Below are positions 33,441-45,659 of a DNA stretch of 64,000 bases, one piece after another (within the stretch, counting starts at the first letter, position 1; each line of letters begins with the position of its first letter). The stretch spans positions 5,476,001-5,540,000 of the forward strand of contig LR746271.1 in assembly GCA_902729315.2 (NCBI GenBank), given 5' to 3'. The DNA comes from Spirodela intermedia (lineage: Eukaryota; Streptophyta; Magnoliopsida; Alismatales; Araceae). Position numbers and translations under genes: made by a program. The notes beneath the pieces were generated by a model. That model saw nothing but the letters and a program-made list of their open reading frames with translations, had not been told where the DNA came from and made no database searches.

Positions 33441-34763
33441 TCATTTCGAAGACAGAAGCACCTCCGGCTTCCTCGGCTTGCTGGGTGTGTTCGGATTAGA
33501 GGACGCGGTAGCGGCGGCCATTGCAGTCTCCCTCGCCCTCTGATCCAGCTGAATCAGGCTCCGGGATGCCAGGATTGCTTGGGGAAGGAGGTCATGAGAT
33601 ACCCTTCCATAGATGTACCTGACGGAAACGGATGCCGCATCCCTGACCTCCGGCGGGTTCAGCGGGGCCAGCAGGCAATGCCCCAGGATTCTCAGCACCG
33701 GCTGCAGCAGCTCCCATGGGAAAGGAATCCTTGACCCTCTGAAGACCCTTGCTCCACCTTCCTTGGGAGAGCCACCCCCGAGCTTCTCCTCAATTCTCAA
33801 CCTCTCCATCACCGTCCTGCAGTTCCCGGCCTCGTCCCCGTCCTCCGAAAGTGCCCGGCCATCCGAGGAAGGAGACGGAGGAGGGTGAAAGCTCCCAAAC
33901 AGTTCCAGTTCGTCCCGACCGGAGTAGTACTCACCGGCCCAGGAAGCGGCGAACTCGCAGAGATCCACCTTGGACGAGCTCGGCATGACCGAGATCCTCT
34001 TGAAGTAGCAGTCCAGAGCAACGGCCACGATGCAGGCCCTCTTCGTAGACTTTACCACAGTCTGCGGCTCCAGAGGGGGCGACAGGATTCCCACCGTTGG
34101 ATGGGGTTGGACGGGGGCCGAGATCTGCGGCGACCTTCCGCCGCCGCCGCTTGCTGCGCTGCTCCGCGTCGTGTGGTAGAGTGACGGCTGGGACAGATCC
34201 GGTACATGGATCAGGAGGGGCTTCCCGCCGCGAGCCTTGGTCTCCGCCGCGTAAAGGGAGAGGAGGACGGCCTCGAAGCCAGCAAGCGATGGAGATCCCG
34301 CACCGGCAGAGGAGTATCCCGCCACCACGCGGGAGAGGTAGAGACCGGAGATCAGAGGGACGAAGGAGAGAACCACGAGCCGCAGATCCGGATCGGGAGA
34401 CTGGTAGGTTTCGTACAGCCACTGGCAAAGAGCGTCGTCGCCGGAGCCGGACGAAGGACGAGAAAGGGCGTTGGAGACGGCGGCGTAGGCACCTGCAGAG
34501 TCGAGGAGGGACTTCGCCGGTTGGTCGGAATCGGCGAGGGCGGCCAGATCGGCGGCGGCAGCGGAGGAAGGGCCGAGCACAGCAGAGAGAGACTGGATGC
34601 GGGACCTCGCGCGGGATAACGACTCCCACCACGACTGCATCGAATTCCCGGTCAGATTAGGGTTGGAGCTGTGGTGGTGCTGGTGGTGCGCCGCCAGGGA
34701 GGGAGACGAGCCCGCAGATCCCTCGGCATGGTTCTTAGTGCCCGCCACTGGCTGTATCTCCAT
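33441..34763 (-). CDS. HYC: Hyccin family protein (440 aa), single exon
   Basis: Plant hyccin (FAM126-like). In Arabidopsis, hyccin proteins join the plasma-membrane complex that anchors phosphatidylinositol 4-kinase alpha 1 and so help to make PI4P. Supporting blocks are SWWESLSRARSRIQSLSAVL near the N-terminus, ALCQWLYETYQSPDPDLRL, VVLSFVPLISGLYL, GFEAVLLSLYAAE, LDCYFKRISVMPSSSK and, towards the end, YIYGRVSHDLLPQAILASR. The C-terminus is a Ser/Thr/Pro/Lys-rich tail. I chose the ATG at 34763 (MEIQPVAGTK). The frame stays open to 35099, but that extension translates a CT microsatellite (34878-34922) and has no family likeness, so it is 5' leader. Length suits the family and no break is seen. 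Confidence 0.9.
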   Translation of the reverse strand: MEIQPVAGTKNHAEGSAGSSPSLAAHHQHHHSSNPNLTGNSMQSWWESLSRARSRIQSLSAVLGPSSAAAADLAALADSDQPAKSLLDSAGAYAAVSNALSRPSSGSGDDALCQWLYETYQSPDPDLRLVVLSFVPLISGLYLSRVVAGYSSAGAGSPSLAGFEAVLLSLYAAETKARGGKPLLIHVPDLSQPSLYHTTRSSAASGGGGRSPQISAPVQPHPTVGILSPPLEPQTVVKSTKRACIVAVALDCYFKRISVMPSSSKVDLCEFAASWAGEYYSGRDELELFGSFHPPPSPSSDGRALSEDGDEAGNCRTVMERLRIEEKLGGGSPKEGGARVFRGSRIPFPWELLQPVLRILGHCLLAPLNPPEVRDAASVSVRYIYGRVSHDLLPQAILASRSLIQLDQRARETAMAAATASSNPNTPSKPRKPEVLLSSK

Positions 34764-34877
34764 CGGAAGCCGCCGATCCGGTTCCTGAAGAAGAGATCCT
34801 CTCCAGCAATGAAGGCCCCTCGCCGCCGGGAGCCGGCGGTGGCGATGGCGGTGGCGGCACGGCGGCGCTGAGGATGC

Positions 34878-34922
34878 TCCTCTCTCTCTCTCTCTCTCTC
34901 TCTCTCGCTCTCTCTCTCTCTC
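34878..34922. repeat. CT/GA microsatellite in the hyccin leader
   Basis: An almost pure CT run with one interruption, 115-160 bases upstream of the hyccin start. It reads as GA on the coding strand and yields a spurious Arg-Glu repeat when translated. Confidence 0.9.
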
Positions 34923-35276
34923 CCCCACTTCTACACCGAAACTGAGAGACACAAACATAAAATGGGCCACATTAATGGCCAGATTGGGCTTCCGTCCAAT
35001 AACATTCTGACAGTGCGCAAGTTTGAACGGGCCGGGCTTGCCCGGATTCTCATAACGCCCAGCCCAAAATTCGGGCCCCACAGACATTATTTTATGCAAA
35101 AAACCAAATATTTATTTTTACTTAGGATTTTACTCGATTTTACTTTTCATTTAACACATTATTGGGTATTATTATAATATAATTATGCCCAGTGTGTGTA
35201 CCCAAGTTGGGTGTCATTATATTTTCTTCATTCCTAGTACAACCATACAAACATTAATTTAGCAGACTAGGTAATG

Positions 35277-35667
35277 CATTTTCTAGTCAACCAAAAAGTC
35301 AACCAAGCAATTTCTATTAGCGGACTAATTGGTTTCTAATCCCTTTATAATCACCAAATAGTAAGCATTTTCTAGTCAACCAAGAACAAGTCATAAGCAT
35401 TTTCTACTACCAGATTAATTGGTTTTTAATGCTTTTATAATCATCAGATGCTGACAAAAATATTAGTCAACCAAAAAGTCAAAAGCATTTTTCTATTACC
35501 AGATTAATTGGAAAAAAAATTTAATCATCACATATTGACCATTTTCAAGTCAACCAAGAACAAGTCATAAGCATGTTCTATCACTAGATTAATTGGTTTC
35601 TGATGCTTTTATAATCATCACATCTTGACCATTTTCTAGTCAACCAACAACAAATCATAAGCATCCT
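35277..35667. repeat. Minisatellite of about 90-bp units upstream of hyccin
   Basis: About 4.4 diverged units begin near 35277, 35367, 35463, 35540 and 35631. Shared words are CATTTTCTAGTCAACCAA, CAAGTCATAAGCAT, AGATTAATTGGTTT and TTTTATAATCATCA. Unit length varies from about 77 to 97 bases. Every unit has one or two AGTCAA words, i.e. TTGACT on the coding strand of the hyccin gene. Confidence 0.85.
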
Positions 35668-36171
35668 GTACCAATTCAAGAACAAAAAAGGAAAGATTCT
35701 TGGGACATCCTGCTAGCTAAGTAATTAATAGTAATAGCAAGAATTAAGTGCATTTATGCCATATTTAGATTATTGGATATAAAAATAGGCAAGAATTATA
35801 ATTATAGACCATGATTGTCGGATTCAATTCATATGATAATTTTTACAATCAAATATTTAATTTATAAATAATAATAATCATCATCATCATCAACAACAAA
35901 GTTACACACCAAATTTTTAATCATTTGGCCTTTCTTGACCCTACATCCACCATCTGAAGACTGAGGCTTTACCTGGTGCTTATGTGTTGACTTTCAAGGT
36001 CGACGACTTACTAGATTTCAGCTCCAACTTATTTATGGAGGTGTTGTATCATGATGCTTGAGTTGACTTTTACTTGTGGACATCAAAATTGTTAAGAAAA
36101 TCCTAGTTTCGTGTGATTTCTTGACTCATAGGTTGTGGATGTGGGTTGACTTTTTCTTCCATTCTAAGGAG

Positions 36172-36500
36172 CCGAGAGAGAGAGAGAGAGAGGGGGGGGG
36201 GCGGGTGCGGGTATAAAATAAATAAATAAATAAATAGAATGCTGTTGTCATCTGTTTTGGGCTCCCACAAGTCCAAATGGGGCCACAAAACCTGAACACG
36301 AGCCTAGATGCATTGGCCTGAAATTAATAATATAATATTCAATAAAAAAATAAATATCATCCACGCGCAAGGCCGACCAGAGAGGAGAACCCCGGGGATT
36401 CCAGTCGAGGATCTGTGGCCGTCGATCTCCTAGATTTTTCTCCTCCCTCCTCCCTGCTCAGGGAAGAGAGCGAGAGAGAGAGAGAGAGAGAGAAGAGGGA
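36172..36500. repeat. GA microsatellites 3' of the FLZ gene
   Basis: GA runs at about 36174-36191 (followed by a G run at 36192-36200) and about 36471-36493. They lie between hyccin and the FLZ stop codon at 36615. Confidence 0.85.
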
Positions 36501-36614
36501 GAGAGGGCATTGAGAAGGTGGCGTTGCTTCATCTAGTCATGAACCTACGCTTGGCGCCCTACTTCTAGGAGAGGGAAGGGGAATTCCGGCGGATCCGCCG
36601 CCGGATCCCCAACG

Positions 36615-37178
36615 TCATGCGGCGGCGGTGGCCTCGACCTCGACGGAGGTCCCGGCCTCGACGTCGTCCTTCCTGGAAGCGACGGAGCATCTCTCCTTCC
36701 TCTCGTCCAGGTTCATCCTGCGCTGCCTACACTCCATGCTGCAGAAAGCCACGTCTCCCCTGATAGACACCACCCGAAGCTCTCAGGGAGAGGATCCACG
36801 GCCTAGGGATTCCCAGGGAGCGGAAAGAAGAACTCAGAGCGTGAGAAAGAAAGAGGGATTCATTCACCTGTACATGAAGGTGTCCTTCCCGGGGCCGAGG
36901 CGCCGCTTGCAGAGGCCGCAGATCCTCAAGAACGGCGCCGGCACCACCGGGGCGTCCATAGAGCTCCACCGCTGGATCCACGGCGGCAGCAGATGGGAGA
37001 CTGGTGGCGCGTTCTCCGGCTGCTGCTGCCGCCGCCTCCTGTCGCCCGCCATCTCCGCCTTCAACCCTTCCGTCGCCGGCGCCTCGAACCTCGGGCGCTG
37101 TGGCGCCTCTCCCGAGTTGATCTCCAACAGACTGGTCGTCCTCTGCATCGCAGGCCGCGCCCTCTTCCCCAGCAACAT
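36615..37178 (-). CDS. FLZ: FLZ-type (FCS-like, DUF581) zinc finger protein, 151 aa
   Basis: Plant FLZ proteins bind SnRK1 kinase subunits and act as adaptors in energy and stress signalling. Two exons, 36868-37178 and 36615-36759 (both minus), join in phase within an arginine codon. The start MLLGKRARPAMQRTTS is the usual FLZ N-terminus. The zinc finger runs from FLRICGLCKRRLGPGKD through TFMYR, across the intron, to GDVAFCSMECRQ, so the four cysteines are C-x2-C in exon 1 and C-x3-C in exon 2. A basic and acidic tail (NLDERKERCS) ends in Ala residues. The intron inside the finger after the MYR motif is a family feature. The 261-codon plus-strand frame over the same bases is a shadow. Confidence 0.92.
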
Positions 37179-37342
37179 CCTCCCTCTCTCTCTCTCTCCT
37201 CCCTCGAGAGCTCTAGCGGAGAGAGGAGAGAGAAGGGGAGGGGATCCTGGAGGAGGGGAGCCAAGAGGAAGGAAAGAACCCGGGATCTCTTTGCCTCTTC
37301 ATGGTATTAAAGGGACGGACGAGTGGTGCGGAGAAAGTACGG

Positions 37343-37371
37343 AGGAGAGAGAGAGAGACAGACAGACAGAG

Positions 37372-37410
<39 letters not shown>

Positions 37411-37470
37411 TAGAGAGAGTTAGAGAGAGAGTTAGAGAGAGAGAGACAGAGAGACAGATAGAGAGGGAGA
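37343..37470. repeat. GA-rich microsatellite in the FLZ 5' region
   Basis: About 130 bases of (GA)n interspersed with GACA and GTTA units, 165-290 bases upstream of the FLZ start. It reads as CT on the coding strand. Confidence 0.9.
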
Positions 37471-39670
37471 GGGACGCGGGTTGATGGTGGACGTGGAGGA
37501 GTATGGGCTAGAAGAATGGGGACTACGAGGATCCAGACGGGGGAATCTGGGCCGTCAGATCGGATCTCGAATTCGGAAAGCCACGTCAAGCTTTCCTTTT
37601 CGTTACTTTCGCTCGAATTTCTCGCCAATTTCTCGGCAAGCGGGTGGAGTTCTCAACCGCCGAGCTGAGGTTATAAATACCAACATGAGTATTCCCGTGG
37701 TACCATTAGAGATAATGTATTGTATTTTTGCCCCTACGTAGAAAATCCAAAATTTGTATAAAAATCACAGTACACTCCCCACTTACCTTCTATATTTTAT
37801 AATATGTATATTATTGAAATTTTTTTACTAAGCAATCTCAATGTCTGCAACTCCTAGAGAGAGAAAGAGGAGAGAGAGAGAGAGAGAGAGAACACCATCA
37901 CCATCACTTCCTTGTCAAAATCATACATCACATAAATCCAACTTTGTGATGTTGATGAATGTAACCATAGTTATCAAGATGATGACAAAATTATTCATAA
38001 TATGAGAGAGAGAAGAAGAAAGAAACAATGGGTGATGAGGTAATTAATATCAAGACTATTTTTTAATGTTATCTATTAATTTATAATAAGAAAATTATTT
38101 TTTCTTTTCAAAGTTTTTGTCCATGTAGTACTATTTCCCTGATAAGAAATTTATTTATATAATGTAAAAAAATAATTATATATATATTTTTTAAAATTAA
38201 TCATCCACCTTATCAACCGAATAGATTCTTCAATAATCGATCAAAAGAGGTATCACCCTCGAGAATAGTAGTACCCTCTAATTTTTCTCTAGAATGAAGG
38301 CTATATGTGTAAATGTAGGACTTTAAAGGGGATATTTTTAAAATAACATGTGGACGCACGCTGTGAAAGATCGCCGTCGCTGTTTTGTCGCCTACGAAAA
38401 AATGATTTCTTCGATCAGCGTGTCGCGATAACGCACTGCGATATCTGTCCATACACGCGGCTGTTCGTCCGTTCGTCATCGGACGGTCATCGCACGAGAT
38501 GCTATCGTACTTTCGGGCAGAATCTTTGGGCCCACCACGCACAGATCGTCCATTCACGATCGGACGGTTCTAAGGAATAAAGAATAAAAACCTGGAATCC
38601 GACAACGTGGGCCCCATTTTTTGGCCTGGCCCTTGACACCTGGCCCCCCCAATACCCCCCCCGCCCCCCGCACCACCCGAATCGGATCCTTGCCGACTTC
38701 GAATCGGGTCGGATGAGAGCGGCGGTAGTAGAAGTGGGGCCCACACACGAGGAAGGACAAGGCCTCTTATCAGCGACGGCTTTTGTCCACCGCCGGAACC
38801 GGACGATGTTGGAACGGACGGTCAGATCGGAGTTCTATTCAATAAGAATATAATTTTATATAATTAGGCCGGTAGTTAGATTTAGTTGGATCAGGATTCG
38901 TCGATGTGGTTCACATCACCACCCTTCATCTCATGGTTTTCAGCATGGCTGGTCATCGTCCAACCCACAGTTAGAGACATTTTTATTTAAAGGACCCCCA
39001 GATAAATTGGATTGGACTTGTGCTGTCCAAAGAGGGCATTTAAACTATTTCAAAGGGAAAAAGGTCATTTAGTGGATCACATAAATGCCCCAAAAAGCAA
39101 ATTGACGGGGCATATATCAAAGGTACCTGAAAAAAGGGCGACGTAACCACTGTCTCTCTCTCTCTATCAACCCCGCGCATATCCCGTTGGTCCACGTGGA
39201 TGGTGGGTCCCATACTTTTGATTTCACAACTCTCTTCATCCTCATCCTCACCAAGTCCGCATCTTCCATTTCGGGCCACCCAGATCACGGGCTGGGACCG
39301 GCCCGCCAGCGAAACAAACGCCTTTAAAAGTCCTACTCATACTCCACGGGCCTGGATGCTTGGCCTATGCAGATAGTCAACTTCGGGGAAAACAAATCGG
39401 GCCGGGCTCATCACTAAATTAATTAAAAACCGAGCCGGGCTCGATCTTGGCTGTGGGCTAGCCTGGTTGGGCCCACCTTCGACGCCGCTACCACATCCTC
39501 CGCTTGCTCCATCCGCCGCGGAAAATTATGGTAAAAGTATTCTCCTTTAAAAAAAAACATGTGAGAGATAGAAAGGAAGCCTCCTCGCTCATCAGGCTCT
39601 CTTTTTCTCTCTGATTCTCTCTCCTGATTCTCTCTCTTGATTCTCTCTCTTCTCTCTTGGTGGCTGGTCA
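37471..39670. other. Divergent intergenic region between FLZ and PP2C
   Basis: The two flanking genes are transcribed away from each other, so this 2.2 kb should hold both promoters. Visible features are a GA run at about 37858-37890 and a block of cytosine runs at 38644-38680. No gene is supported. CT-rich sequence with TTGATTCTCTCT units leads up to the PP2C start. Confidence 0.5.
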
Positions 39671-42600
39671 ATGGCGGACATCCCGCTGTTCTGCTCCAGT
39701 TGCCTGGATCCGCGGGGGATAGCCTCTCTGCCGCCGAGGATCACCGCCCGATCGCCGGGAGTGGCGGCGGCACTACCGCCGCTGGCGCCGAGGAAGCTGC
39801 GGCTTGGGCCGGCGCACTGCATCGAGAGTTCGTCCTTTGCTGCCCCGGCCCCTCTGGAGCTCATCTCCACCGATGGTACTACAGCCCTCGTCGAGCTCTC
39901 CCCATGGGGAAGGGCGGATTTGGATTTCTGCGCGGACTGCGCCTCCTCTGCTGGTCGCCGTGGTGTGGCTGTTACTGACGCTGTGGCCGGTGGTGGTGGT
40001 TTCCGCAGTGTGCTCGGACGGCAGCGTCATCTTCCACTTCGGGATCGCCGGAGAGTTGGAGGAGGAGGCCGTCGGCGGCGAGGTGGAGGACGCCGCCTTG
40101 GAGGTCGTCCGCGAGGTCAGTGACGGTGGTGGGAACGATGCTGCGGACGGTGCTTTGGATGTGCTCGGATCCGGAATCGACGCGGTGGCGGGATTGGGGA
40201 GTGGGGAGGAGGCCAATTTGGGGATCGCGGTGTGTAGAATTCCTGCGTTGGTTGGAGCATTTCAGGCGGAAGGTGGTGCGGAAGCAGGGAGCTCTTCGCC
40301 TGCCGGCGAGGGGGGAGTGCTGGCGGGGGGAGACACCGTGGAGCATGTCGAAATTGTTGGGGAAGAAGAAAGTTCGTTTTTAATTGGTAATGGCGGCGTG
40401 GATACGGACGTCGGACTTGCGCAAGCTACCACAGAAATAGAAAAGTTACCGTCGGTGGGACGTGACGAAAACGAAAGGTATGGGACCGAAAGAGAATTGG
40501 ACGAGAATATCCCAGAGGAGAGGGGCTCCTATCCCGGGTTGGGAAATCTCGAACCAGTGGAGAGGGAAGGGGGTACTGATGTGCCGTTGAAGGAGGTCGA
40601 TGAGCCTTCTGCGGACGTGGGAATTCCCCCCCCTCCGATGGAGGTAAACCTGGAACAGGTAGTGGAAGGCAGCGGAAGATCAGAGGTTGACCTCGAGGGA
40701 GATGGTCAAACTGAGGAGAGCAGACTTGTCTCACCGAGGGAAGAGCTGGAAGAGCTTGTGCAAATCAGGAGAGGATCAGAGATTATTGCTGCAGGAGATT
40801 GTGGAATTGATGGTCTTCTTGACTCACAGAGTCGGGACTCGGAACGTCTGGTGTCGGAGGATGAAGGTGAGGGGAAGGAAAGTATGTCTGAAGCCGGTGA
40901 AGACCAGCAAGAGCTCAAAGAAGATGAGGTGGGGCTTCAAGACAACGATGAGGAAGGCATAATCGTCTCCCTGGTTGATCAGGAAGTGCTCCGAGATGAA
41001 AAGGTATCCGATTCAGACCAGAGAAGCTTAGAGAACTGTGATCTTGGAGATGTTACGGTGAACGCTGGGACTGTTGAGAACACGAGCCTAATGGATATGT
41101 CAAATGAAAAAGAGGATGCGGCAGAGCGTCCGGAGGATGATCAGGGCGATGAGATCATCTCCCAGGATGAGAATGAGGCCTCTGAAGATGAGACGATATC
41201 TGATGTGGACATGGAACGGATAGAGAAGTTGAAACTTCACGATGCTGATATGATCCCTACCAGAGTTGAGGAGATCAACCAGGAAGGAGTATTATTACAG
41301 GTCTGCTTTATGTTAATTGTTGCACTATGCTATTCTTTTAGCGCGATTGGAATAACAGACTTTATTTTTACCTTTTATTATTCTATTTTCTTGGATGTAT
41401 ACAGCATCAAATTAGGCTCTTACAGACCCTTTGATAAATCATTAAACCTGGTCTACAAACTATATGCTACTAGCAGACCTAGCAACTTGAATAATTCTGA
41501 CAGGTTGCCAACGGTTTGAATATTTTTTCCTTTTATGTGTTTTCGTCAAATGACGAAGATATCTAAATACGGAGGAGAAGATAAAACCCATCTCACTAAT
41601 CATCCGTTGTGAGGGCCCCGGTATCCCTAGGCTATGCCTCTCTACTCATTCATAGCTTCATGTGGAGAATGAAAAAAAAAATCAAAATTAGGCCATTTTC
41701 TATAGCCATAGGCTCTCCATATGTTCTAAAGACTATTAAAGCTTGCGTTCAATTTCCCCAAAGTCAATCCTCTCGGTGCCAAATAAAAGTTGGAGTCAAA
41801 GTCTGCCAGACTAGCCCAGAAAGATCTCATGTTCTATGGAAACTTAGGAACTGATGGCAGATGCAAAATTACTAATGGAATTATTGAGCAAACATGGTGT
41901 CCGGAGTTTTTCAATACTGCAATAATATTTTCCTATAATTTCCCTACTGTTTATTTAATTTTGATGACCGTGATCATGTACTACATGTTAGGATGAGAGA
42001 GAACGTTAACCTTGGTTTCTTTCCAGGCAGAAAATACAGAAGTGGTGGGAGGAGACGACAGTTTTATTGATGATGGTAGTGATGATGATTTGGCAGTTCA
42101 AGTTGCAGACAGTGGACGTACCTCTGTTCCAAGCGGGTGTGCATACTCTGTCCTTTTCAAGTTTTTTTGGACATAACCTGAATCTTATCTATGTGTTACT
42201 TAGCCCGAATCATATTTATGTGGCTTAACTATTAAAACCCCGGAATTTTAAACACAGAACTTCAGATTCCCATTAATATTAGAGTTGGGTAGGTAAAGGT
42301 TGACCTTTTTTTCGTTCAGTCCTCCTTCTCTTCATTCATCTTGTACGATTTTTAGCACCTTGGATCAGCAGTACTTACGATCTGAAAGTAAGTGCCCTGC
42401 TTTTCTTCTGCAACATACCCATGCGAAGTTCTAGGCACTTTTTCAGGGTCAATGGAGGATTTCGAGCAGGGTTATTTCTAAGTAGATTATTTATGCCCCA
42501 CAGGTACTGCCTTCTTTGAAGAGACTGTTAGGAGGCTTCATTATAGCGTTTGCCATTTATTTAATATTTATGTATTTTTGTGAAGACTAGCCTTTCTAAC

Positions 42601-45600
42601 GGGGAGAAATGGCCCAAAAACACATACACACAACAGATTAATTTTAAAAAACTTAATGCCACTTCTTTGAAGTCTACTGGTGAAACTAGTTACAGATATA
42701 TCTTTTGAAACTGTCTCTCTGCATCAGAGCAACTTAATAAGGCTTGTAATGTCTGTCATATGTGAACCATCGCTGGTTTGAAATTTAAATCCCATACGCC
42801 TATGATTCATGCATGGCATATGAACTCATCTTTTAGGTTTTCTCTTGTGAACTCGGATTGTAGAGTGAAGTTGACGGTGTGCTACTGTTTATGCAATAAG
42901 AATAAATATTTCGTAGATCGCTGTAAACTTTCGTATCTCAATTTTTATTGCTTCTTCCGAGCTTCATATGACATTATATCGTTGTAAGCTCTCATGTCTG
43001 TTTTTTTTATTTATTATTTCTTCGAAACTAGGAATATGACATCATCAACAAAACCAAGATATGTTCTTTCCTCTGGTGCCGCAATGTTGCCACATCCCTC
43101 CAAGGTACTTTATCCGAGTTTAATTCCTCAGAATATGCTGTTCACTATTTCATTTTTCCTGAGAGACTGCTTCATCAGTCATTTTACATTTTTACTCCCA
43201 CGCCCTGAATGCATGTTTGGGAAACACCATGCGCATTTATCCGTGAATATATTCATAAATAATATCGATAATTCCCATCAATGAATCCATCAATATATTG
43301 TCATGTATGTATTCATATACTCTGGTGCTTGCATTGCGGCAGATGGATAATATTGGAATAACATCAACCGAAAATATGAGCAATTCCTCTTGGGTCTCCT
43401 TCGTACTTGGCGCTTTTCATTGGCATTACACCGACGAATGCATTACCTATGTGACCGATAATGGGCACATTTTTCTTCAGAGTCCTTTCCTAGTACTATT
43501 TTTCGTGCTCAGATTATGATCCACGAAGATTAGAAGAATCATGTTCTTGTGGGGGTCAGATTAGGCATGTTTAGTTCGCCATTTGTACTATTTTTTCTGC
43601 TTTCTTCTCTTGCGGATAAGATTAGTAATCTGGAGTAACAATGCCAGGCATTGACAGGCGGCGAGGACGCCTACTTCTTGGCCTGTGAGGGCTGGCTGGG
43701 TGTGGCAGATGGAGTCGGTCAATGGTCTTTTGAAGGTAATCTGTCTCTCCAGCCGCCCTCCAAATCACGATCACATTTGAAAAGAAAGTAACCAGACGAA
43801 TTTCTTCTACTCTCAGTTTGTGAAATCTTTATTTTTTCCCTAAAAATGGAATTTTTTTTATTATAGTTAGAATAATTAAAGTAATTATCTAGACTGATTC
43901 ATTTGGGAAACTGATTTAATCATAAACAGAATCTTATAACTAAAAAAAAGTTATTATTTGGTCTAGAATTCCTCTTCAAAATCAGACGCGAGGGTTGACT
44001 TTTCTGCCACGAAGTGGAAGATTTTTTATTTTTTTTAATAAAGAAATGGTTCAATTCCTTGCTCTTGGGATGGAGATCGAATCTAGAACCATGCTTTTTG
44101 TTTCTGTTCTGCTGCAATTATATGCCGTGGAAATCGCATATTCAGTTCCTCATCTGCTGCTGCTTCTCTCTCTCTCTCTCTCTCTCCCCTCTCAGGGATC
44201 AATGCTGGGCTGTTTGCCAGAGAGCTCATGAACAACTGTGAAAGGCTCGTATCAGACTGCCGGGGAGCTCCAGCGGCTCCGCCGACGCAGATTCTTTCCC
44301 AGAGCGCCATGAAATCTCGGTCTCTTGGTTCTTCTACAGCATTGGTGGCTTTCTTCGACGGCCAGGTACCTCTCGATGCTCAAATGTCCCAAGATAAAGA
44401 TCGAATATTATTTTCGGCACTTTATTCGAACTTTATTTCTGATAAAAAAAAGGGATGAACTTGGGAATAATCTGAGGATGAGATTCTGCCCCCCACGAAC
44501 AGGCTCTCCACGTGGCAAACATCGGGGACTCCGGCTTCATGATAATGAGGAACGGTCAGGTTCTGCAGAGGTCCACCCCTATGGTTTATGGCTTCAATTT
44601 CCCTCACCAGATCGAAAGAGGAGACGATCCCTCCAAATCCATACAGGTACACGATCTTCCATGCTATTACTAGAATAATCTCGCATTAGAAAAATAAAAA
44701 ATAAAATAAAATCCAAGAACACTCCTCTAGGATCCAAGAACAACCCGGATCTCACATTTTTGTGGATAAATGAATGAACAGATAAATAAATAAATAAATA
44801 AATCAGTCAATAGATGAAATTCTGTGATTATACAAGCTCATGCCATGCGAATTTTCTGGGTCGAATGGCCCAACAGTTTCTGCGTCGAAATCTCTCGTTT
44901 TAAGAAAATAATACAATCCTGTCAATGTTTGAGTTGACTATGAGCAATCTACGATCGAAGAACACCCAAAAATCTCACATCTAGGGGGCCAAAACATACA
45001 TATATATGTATATATAATCTTGTTAATTTTGAGTTGACTATGAGCACTCTAGGATCTAAGAACACGCAAATATCTCATATCTAGGGGGCAACAAAAAAAG
45101 AAAAAAAGAAAAGGTTTAATCCTGTTTAACTTTAGAGTGGAACGGAAGGTGACCGGAAAAATCTCAGACTTTATGGGCGAGGGAAAAAAAGAAGAATCTT
45201 GTGGTCGGAAAATACTCATCGCATAGGCATGTTTCTTCAATCAAACTGGCCTGTAATTTCTCGAAATCTCAGGTGTATAAGCTGGAGTTGGAAGAGGGCG
45301 ACGTGATCGTAACAGCGACGGACGGCCTCTTCGACAACCTCTACGAGCAGGAAATCATGGCGATCATCTCCAGGTCCCGGGAGGCTGGCACAAGCCCCAC
45401 TGTAAGAAATCCCCCCCCCCCCCCCCCCTTCGCCTGAACCCTAGTTCTGGCCGGCGACCTGATGAGTGGGCTCTCTGGTTTTTGCCCTAATTTCCAGGAG
45501 ATCGCGGGGTTGTTGGCCGAGAGGGCGCAGGAGGTTGGGCGGTTGCCGGCGACGAGGACCCCCTTCGCCGACGCCGCCCACGCCGCCGGATACCCGTCCT

Positions 45601-45659
45601 TCGCCGGCGGGAAGCTCGACGACGTCACCGTCGTGGTCTCCGTCGTCTGTAGCTCGTGA
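39671..45659 (+). CDS. PP2C protein phosphatase with a long acidic N-terminus (PP2C62/BIPP2C1-like)
   Basis: A Mg/Mn-dependent Ser/Thr phosphatase related to Arabidopsis PP2C62 and rice BIPP2C1. Clear exons are: up to 41300, 42027-42136, 43032-43104, 43648-43735, 44196-44365, 44503-44646, 45273-45401 and 45498-45659, all in phase. PP2C motifs are [41 protein letters not shown] and [10 protein letters not shown] near the end. About 430 acidic residues (Glu/Asp-rich, low complexity) precede the catalytic domain. The start is uncertain. An ATG at 39671 opens a transit-peptide-like frame ([19 protein letters not shown]) that meets the main frame only if a 55-base intron (39954-40008, GT-AG, correct phase) is removed, giving 816 aa. 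A start at 39804 gives 790 aa in one frame. The catalytic part is secure; the N-terminus is not. Confidence 0.88.
44715..45092. repeat. Repeats in the penultimate-but-one PP2C intron
   Basis: A unit containing GAGTTGACTATGAGCA, GAAGAACAC and CTAGGGGGC occurs at about 44914-44992 and 45014-45092, 100 bases apart, and a shorter worn relative (TCTAGGATCCAAGAACA) lies at about 44721-44760. All are inside the intron between 44646 and 45273. Confidence 0.75.

Noticed and set aside
34764-35099. N-terminal extension of hyccin by 112 residues
   Set aside because: It translates a CT microsatellite into an Arg-Glu repeat and has no family similarity; the ATG at 34763 gives the usual protein.
35277-35667. 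CRISPR-like array
   Set aside because: Unit length varies, there is no constant repeat with unique spacers, and the genome is a plant nuclear one; it is a diverged minisatellite.
36628-37413. 261-codon plus-strand frame
   Set aside because: It is antisense to the two FLZ exons, which have a precise zinc-finger match and a phased intron on the minus strand.
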